Of a stretch of 64,000 nucleotides of DNA, positions 57,691 through 64,000 are shown in pieces; within the stretch, counting starts at the first letter, position 1; the number at the start of each line of letters is the position of its first letter. The stretch comes from Liolophura sinensis. Its lineage: Eukaryota > Mollusca > Polyplacophora > Chitonida > Chitonidae. The notes under the pieces are model-generated. The model saw only the letters and a list, made by a program, of their open reading frames with translations, was not told where the DNA came from and searched no databases. The translations under genes and the position numbers were made by a program. The DNA is taken from contig NC_088305.1 in NCBI RefSeq assembly GCF_032854445.1, forward strand, positions 18,773,717-18,837,716, given 5' to 3'.

Positions 57691-58682
57691 AAAAAAAATC
57701 AAAACTGTTTGATCACCTGCAAATCCATCAAAAATTAAAATGGCCCTTAGGGAATCAGGTGAGTAGGAGCTTAAAGTGAGTTCATATAAATTGAAGATTT
57801 GTAGATTGTAAATATTCTATGGACAAAACATGGAAACTTTTGACACAGAAAATGAGCACCACATCTCCTAAGTGTGGTCTGACCATGTTTTGATCCATTT
57901 TTGTAAATTCTTTCAGTACATTACACAACGAAAAAAAGGGATCCGAGGCAGAAAATGTTTTCAAGACGCCTTGGATTTCAAATGGCTTTGACTTCCTCTC
58001 ACCTTTTGTGGTCACTTTAACATTTTCGTTAAACATTCTTTTAACTTAGTTTTAATTTCTACGTGTGGAGTATGTTATTGTGATACCACACTTGCTAATA
58101 TTGGGTGCTTTCTAGATTGAATGAGAATGAACTGTATGTCCCTGATTACTCATGCCATCAAGATGAAAGACATCTAAAAAAGCAGAAACTTTAAGTCGGC
58201 TTGATTGTGATTATGTTCAAACTGAACGCTATTGGTAAAGATGCTGTGAAAATATTTTTTCAGACACCTAAATGCATCGAAATGTTTGAAATCTAGATTT
58301 CATCAGCATTTTGAACCATGTATAGCAGGCATTAATAATTAGATTCTCTGATGTCTGATGATTAAACTTTCCCTAGTCTAAACACAGCTTTTTTTTACCA
58401 GCGAGCAATCTGATTTATTTCTCACATATTAAAGCTTAAGCACATAGTATGAAAATAATGCCTTATTAGTCGAATGTGAAGAAAGGAAAAGCTGATGTGA
58501 AATCAGAGGGCTTTGAAAGTGGCAATGTACAGGCCATACAGCTCACCTTTGATATAGAATTCAAACTTTGAATACATTTAATACCATTATAATAATTCTA
58601 AACATATACATGTGAGTATGAGTACCCTTAGATATAGTTTTCGGCAGACCATAAGATATTGATCGATGCTTACTTTGATCTG
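57691..58682. other. MLH1 intron, no feature seen
   Basis: Unique AT-rich sequence. An 84-codon - strand frame at 57782-58036 shows no recognisable domain. Confidence 0.5.
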
Positions 58683-58806
58683 ATCTGTCCGCTATCTGCA
58701 GATGGTCGTGGGTTTCCACCGGTTTCTGCTCGGTTGCCTCCCACCATAATGCTGGCCGTCATCGTATAATTAAGCGAAATATTCTCGAGTATGGCATAAA
58801 ACACCC
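58683..58806 (+). mobile_element. SINE family B, 5'-truncated (copy 20)
   Basis: Starts ATCTGTCCGCTATCTGCAGA, continues GGTCGTGGGTTTCCACCGG, CATAATGCTGGCCGTCATCG, ATGGCATAAAACACC. Tail lost. Confidence 0.84.
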
Positions 58807-59192
58807 TTAAAACTTTGATAATAAATTTTATGATTTGGCATAAAACTTTGATCTGCCTTTTACTGTAAAACTTACTGTTACTTAAGCTCAGTTTGTTTGA
58901 ATATGTTATACAAAATCCATTATACATAACAGATGGCCAGATGTTATTATTGAAACTTGGATTATGTGATCATAAAAATGCGAACACCACCTGTGATCAC
59001 CTGTGTTCATCTTTCAACATTTAGGATAATGATAAAGTAAAGTTTCTATGGCAACATCTGTAGGATTCATAGGCAGATCAAAAACACATTTTTTTGGCCT
59101 TAAAAGTAAGTTTTGATTCAACTGCTTTTGTTTTTTTTTTGTTTTGTTTTTTTTTTAAGAAAAAGATTTTCAAAGCACCATTTAGAATTGAC

Positions 59193-59549
59193 CAGCCCGA
59201 ATAGCACAGTTGGTATAGCATCCGCTTCGGGAGCGGTAAATCCAGGATCAATCCTGGGTAGAGTCACACCTAAGACTTCAAAAGAGGAAAATGTGGCTTC
59301 CTCGCTTGGCGTTCAGCATGGAGGGGATGGTGCAACGACTGGTTGACCCCTACCAGTAAAATGGCTATGGCGGGGCAGCTTGCTTGCCTTCGGTAAGGTG
59401 TCTCAGTGAAGCAGCACTAGATAAAAGATGGGTGGAAATGGGTCCTGCAACAAGGAGGCACATTACATGCACTCTGAGGATTCCTTCGTCATCATATGAC
59501 TGAAAAATTGTTGAGCACGACGTTAAACCCCAGTCACTCACTCACTCAC
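59193..59549 (+). mobile_element. SINE family A, full length (copy 5)
   Basis: Head CCCGAATAGCACAGTTGGTA and GGATCAATCCTGG; body with GGGGATGGTGCAACGACTGG, CAGCACTAGATAAAAG and AAAATTGTTGAGCACGACGT; tail CACTCACTCACTCAC. Confidence 0.92.
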
Positions 59550-61436
59550 CCCATTTAGAATTGAGAATTTAAATAAACCCTGGAAATGAAGTGCGACCTA
59601 CAGAACTTAACAAAATGCCACAAGTGTTCATTTTGTTTAAAATCAAAATGGAGAAGAATTGTTCAGTCCAAAGTGTATTGGTTTTTCTTTTTCTCCATTT
59701 GTGGAGTGCCAGACTTATTAAAGCACTGCTGCTGAAAAATTAAAACACAAGATGATTGATCGAGGCATGCTACACGTGTATTCGGGATGTGAGATATTAG
59801 CTTGTTTACATTCTGATCCCACCTACTTGGATCATCGCCTGTGCGTCTACAAGATTATGTCAGTGTAACACGACTGATGGTTTAACTCGCCCAAAATCCA
59901 AGATCCGTGATGATAAACCTTGTTGACATTTCCCCATCCTAGAAATTAGCTTATCCAAATCCGTGAAACCTTGTCTGTTCATGAATTACTGCAAGCCAAA
60001 AAAGCGTCAACCAAAAGTCAACCAAAGAAATGTGTCGAGTTTTCGAGAGCTAATGCATATTTTCCTTATCTTCTTAACATTTGAGGTAGAGTCTTGGATT
60101 AGCCATGATCTTGTGAGGCAGTGCAAATTGACTTTAAATGTTTTTGGGTATGCATCTCAATTAGCTGATTGTGCAACCAGCTTTACGTGAAAGACACTGT
60201 TGGGTGACACGTAAACAACTTTAGGCTGCTGTCTTTGAAATGAAATTTTTAGCCAAGAATGTGGATGTTGTACACTACATGCATGTTTATGTTGGTTTGC
60301 TGATTTTGTCATAAGTCTCTTCTTTTCATCCCATTTTCGACTCCAGTGAACCTGACGGTGCATTCATGCTCTCATAGTCAACAGAGAGCATACGTCCACA
60401 TGGGCTTGTAACTTCAGTAATTATGACATTTGGATGAGAGCTCTAAAGACAAATAAACTCGCAACTTGCGGCATGTTGTCAACCACCTGTCTTAAGAGCA
60501 ATGGTCGTGCTCGTCACATGGAGGAAAATTTGTCAGTAATATGACAAAGGTTGGTGGTTTTATATTTAATTAATGCCTGGAAAAGCCTGGTATTAAACTT
60601 ACAACTGACAATCATTTATCTTCAGGATACACAATATGTAAGATAACAGCAGACAGATTAAAACCAGAGCAATGGCGTAATCTATGAAATACAGCCTCTT
60701 GTCAGTTTGATTTTCACAACTTCATTAACTTAAAATTGTAGTACACCCCTATAGCACCGTGGCCTAAAAACAATTAGGTACGAAAAAATATGCTAATTGC
60801 AATGTATTAGACATCACTGGTCTAGAAGTATTGTCATCAGATATACATGGGCATACGCATTAAAACAATGCAAAGGGAACAGGCCTCGGGTACTTGAATC
60901 CTCCAGCAGAATATCGGGTTATTTTTGGAATGGAATGATGGAGGATATTGCACAGTGAAGATTAAAACTTAACAAATGTTTTTCGAGTGAGGTGAAAATG
61001 AGTTATCATTTCCACCTTTCACAAGAAAAAAATTTATGATGTTCAGTCTTCACTGTGCAATATTCTTCTTTGTCTTCACTGTGCAATATTGTGATTTTGT
61101 GTATTTGAACAAGTTTAGGAAATGCTTTTAGCTGTGTACCTTCACAGACTTGTGTATATAGCATTACGTCGCACTTGACGTCTTGTATAATGTTCTGTCT
61201 TATTGCGTGACATAAGAAATATTAAAATAGACTGAACTTGTGGTGTGACAGAATGTATCATTTTGATGTCATAACTTCAGGTTTTGTATTAACAAAAGTG
61301 GTATCTAACTCTAGCCAGTGTGATATCACTGCTATCATTTAAAAAAATTCCGTGCATTTCGCCTTTATATAAATAATAAAATATACTACAACGCAGAGTA
61401 AAAGCAGTGTGATAGTTGAAAAATGGTGGGGGGGGG
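59550..61436. other. MLH1 intron, no gene seen
   Basis: AT-rich unique sequence. TCTTCACTGTGCAATATT is duplicated near 61050 and 61075, with a complementary match near 60948 (ATATTGCACAGTGAAGA). No gene recognised. Confidence 0.5.
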
Positions 61437-61628
61437 GGGCCTCCATGGCTCAGTTGGTTAGCGCGCTAGCGCAGCGTAATGGCTTCCTCTCCGGCTGTAC
61501 ATGGGAAGGTGTGCCAGGATCCTGAGGATGGTCGTGGATTTCCCCTGGGCTCTGCCCACCATAATGCTGGCTGCCGTCGTATAAGTGAAATATTCTTGAG
61601 TACGGGGTAAAAAAACACAAATCAAAGA
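61437..61628 (+). mobile_element. SINE family B with internal deletion (copy 21)
   Basis: Intact head GGCCTCCATGGCTCAGTTGG and TTAGCGCGCTAGCGCAGCGT joined directly to AATGGCTTCCTCTCCGGC, so the B-box region is missing. The rest runs to GTACGGGGTAAAA. Preceded by a G run of eleven or so bases. Confidence 0.92.
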
Positions 61629-61789
61629 AAGATAGAAAAAGGGTAACAAATATATACAGCGATATACAGCGATAAAGTTTCAAGATGGATTTGCAGAAAG
61701 CACCAATGGCATGCAGTTGTCAAGCAGATAATCACTTTTTGTTTACGTTTTGTGGTTAAGGTGTTACATGCTTTGTAAATTTATTTCCA

Positions 61790-61902
61790 TTGTGTGTAAT
61801 TTTACTACTATTCTTTGTAAATTTATTACTATTCTTTGTAAAAAAAATTTCATTCTTCGTATTAAAATTTATTTTATTCCTCGTAAATTTATTACTATTC
61901 TT
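61790..61902. repeat. AT-rich tandem repeat next to the MLH1 acceptor
   Basis: About five irregular copies of TTTGTAAATTTATTACTATTC and variants. It ends about 18 bases before the acceptor at 61920, so the branch-point region of this intron lies in or right after the repeat. Confidence 0.85.
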
Positions 61903-61920
61903 TTTCTCTCTGTAATACAG

Positions 61921-61984
61921 GAAAGAGCTGTTTTACCAGATAATGATGTATGACTTTGGTAACTTTGGTATCCTGAGGTTATCG
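61921..61984 (+). CDS. MLH1: MLH1 exon (equivalent of human exon 15), C-terminal domain
   Basis: The acceptor is GTAATACAG before 61921 and the donor GTGAGT at 61985. The length of 64 nt is the same as human exon 15. The first G completes the serine codon of the previous exon; the frame then reads KELFYQIMMYDFGNFGILRL followed by S. Human has [21 protein letters not shown] here. This core segment of the C-terminal domain is the last MLH1 coding sequence seen. About 180 further residues, including the conserved extreme C-terminus, must be encoded beyond base 64000. The acceptor is preceded within 20 bases by an AT-rich 22-bp tandem repeat (61790-61902). Confidence 0.96.
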
Positions 61985-63157
61985 GTGAGTACAAAGGCAG
62001 AATTGCTTGTGTTTAAATGACTGATTATCTTGTTTATTTCTGACGTTGCCAATATTCCAGGACTACTTTGTTATGATCCTGCCAGAACCACGAAATTAGT
62101 ATGGCATTCAGGATGACAATGGTGTGGGTAATATTCAAAATCAGATCAAACAAGAAACCGGCATGTTTAAGTGCCTTCATTGGTGATGTCATTTCCAAAT
62201 AATTCCGAACACTGATGGAAAATATGCATTAAAATAGAGACGTTTAAGTAAGAAAAATAAGACATGCCTCAAAAATGGAAATTCTTTCCTCATTGTTGTG
62301 ACATTTTATTCATAATTATCCGTAACATCAAAGTCTTCATTTTATAGTACCTTTTCATTTATCTTTTGAAGTGAATGCAGCTTTTAAGCATCAATCAAAT
62401 AAGCAAAAATTGATTTATGGCTTAATTAATGTGGGGCCATAATTTTATAGGCATTTTCAATGCCATATGGATTTATAATTATCGATTGATTGATTGATGT
62501 TTATATTTTGTTGTTGTTGTTTAACTTATGCAATGGGGGCCTGTTTGACGTATAGAGGAAATAAGCAATCTTTATTACCTGTGACTGGTACGCCATTTTT
62601 CCAGCAGACGACAAGACTTTGTAAGCGATCCCTAGAGCGCCATTGATCGCTTACATTCACCAAAATCTCATAAATGGTGAGAGCGGGAGATGATCCCGAG
62701 GCGCTGATTTTCCGTACAGCTCGGAATCCTATCTCCCATTTTTATCACGGTGCCACATCCTGCACAATTTAGATTTATGATTATGTCAAGAGGTCTTTGG
62801 ATCCACAGGCCACACGGTTCATGGGTTGTTATAGAATAGTGAATCTCTGGAGACAAGGTGCTGCACCTGTTTATGATTGACGATTCACCAGACTAAAATT
62901 TACACCAGGAAGTAGCTAGCTAGATGCATCGATCCTACTTATTGGCAAGCAAATTCTCAAATCTTCCCTACCACTGACAAGGGATTGCCTTAACAGTTTG
63001 ATTTAATGATGCTGTTCAGTGATGATTTGTCTCCCTTTTTTTTTCCTTCGGTCTTGGAACTTGTGCGTGATGGTATGTATTTTAAAGTTGTAGACCCGGA
63101 GGATTTTTTTTAACCTGTAATATTCGAAATGCATGTTTTTTTTGGTTATGTCTTTGC
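61985..63157. other. MLH1 intron after the last visible exon, no feature seen
   Basis: Unique sequence. The next MLH1 exon (human exon 16 equivalent) was searched for by eye and not found before 64000. Confidence 0.55.
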
Positions 63158-63240
63158 GGCTTTCCACTCCAGTCGTACATGAGAAGGTCTGGCAACAACA
63201 TGCGGGTGGCGTGCATAAAATGCAAATCTAATCAAGTAAA
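63158..63240 (+). mobile_element. SINE family B, degraded fragment (copy 22)
   Basis: CTTTCCACTCCAGTCGTACA, GAAGGTCTGGCAACAACATG and a much shortened 3' end AAATGCAAATCTAATCAAGT. Low similarity and an internal deletion. Confidence 0.6.
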
Positions 63241-63689
63241 TCCATAAACAGAGTTAAGATCGTGATAAACCTGTCAGGATGAAGAATTATGTAAGTGAGT
63301 CATGGACAGAATTTTAGTTAAAATACAGTGAAGTATATAATCATATAATCAGAGAGTTGTAAATGTGTTCTTTTGATGAAGAGAAATACAGATTTTTAGC
63401 TCTTTTGTCCAAAGTACAAGCAATGTTTATAATATCGTACCAAACATCATTGTCCATTAAACAGAGAAAGCAATGTTAAGGTAAAAATTAGGGGTGGTAT
63501 CTTGAAAGGTACTACATGTGTTGAGTTTGGGTTTTGCATTGTACAATCACACTGTTCCATTATTCAAGCCCTGCGTTCAATTAAATGCTGTGAATTACCA
63601 AATTCATGACCGTCACATCTCTCTTGTGTACTAGAATCTATGTTAAAGTAAATATTTAGCCTTGCTACCAATTCAAACTTAGTCACGAC
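63241..63689. other. MLH1 intron, no feature seen
   Basis: Unique AT-rich sequence before the terminal array. Confidence 0.5.
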
Positions 63690-64000
63690 TGTCACTATAA
63701 CACATCTGTGGTTTGAACAGTGTGGTTAGGTTAGGTATTCAAATCCAGCTGTAACTTTGGCACACCTGTATTTTGAATAAGGAGGTTGGATGTTCACATC
63801 CAGCTATCACTCTGACACGTCTGTGGTTTGAACAGTGAGGTTAGATATTCACATCCAGCTGTCACTCTGACATGTATCTGGTTTGGCAGTGAGGTTAGAT
63901 ATTCACATCCAGCTGTCACTCTGACATGTCACATCCAGCTGTCACTCTGACATGTCACACCCAGCTGTCACTCTGACATGTCACATCCAGCTGTCACTCT
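63690..64000. repeat. Tandem array open at the right edge, unit shortening to 26 bp
   Basis: The left part has irregular copies of about 55-63 bp containing GGTTAGATATTCACATCCAG, CTGTCACTCTGACATG and GTGGTTTGAACAGTG. From about 63900 a shorter 26-bp unit (CATGTCACATCCAGCTGTCA plus CTCTGA) repeats to the window end. The short unit looks like the long one with its middle deleted. Total length is unknown. Confidence 0.93.

Overview
This window is intron-rich animal nuclear DNA. It holds the middle of one recognisable gene, an orthologue of the DNA mismatch repair gene MLH1, on the + strand. Seven exons were found by reading conserved MLH1 peptides across GT-AG boundaries: 4517-4610, 6687-6840, 34546-34615, 36946-37111, 39494-39633, 54101-54209 and 61921-61984. 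They join in one continuous frame (797 nt, about 265 codons) covering the end of the N-terminal transducer domain, the variable linker and the start of the C-terminal dimerisation domain. From recalled human MLH1 coordinates, they correspond to human exons 10-15. Four exons match the human lengths (94, 154, 109 and 64 nt), and human exon 12 is represented by two exons here. Exons for the ATPase domain must lie before base 1, and those for the rest of the C-terminal domain after base 64000, so the gene is longer than 64 kb.

The host is probably a marine lophotrochozoan, most likely a mollusc. The evidence is the AT-rich composition, the vertebrate-like MLH1 intron positions, and two abundant tRNA-derived SINE families. 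Family A ends in a CACTCACTCAC tail. Family B ends in ACGGCGTAAAACACCAATCA followed by AAATAAATA. This assignment is an inference; no species can be named from the sequence alone.

Layout: 1-1557 is a 43-bp minisatellite running in from the left. 4872-6430 is a 47-bp minisatellite filling most of the intron between the first two exons. The second exon's splice donor is tandemly triplicated (6812-6954). The next intron is 27.7 kb. It holds minisatellites of 41, 38, 21, 41, 56 and 37 bp, a decayed L1/Tx1-like LINE on the - strand (about 18936-25180) broken by at least two insertions with inverted termini, a probable solo LTR (27704-28431), and SINE and MITE copies. The right half (34-64 kb) contains the other five exons amid dense SINE-B copies, further minisatellites and a mariner-like MITE. 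The donor of the 109-nt exon is also repeated, inside a local repeat array. The window ends inside another tandem array.

No second host gene, RNA gene or CRISPR array could be supported. The only protein-coding signals are the MLH1 exons and the dead LINE reading frames. Most other short open frames lie in repeats or AT-rich intron. The most unusual observation is that two MLH1 splice donors have been copied within local tandem repeats.
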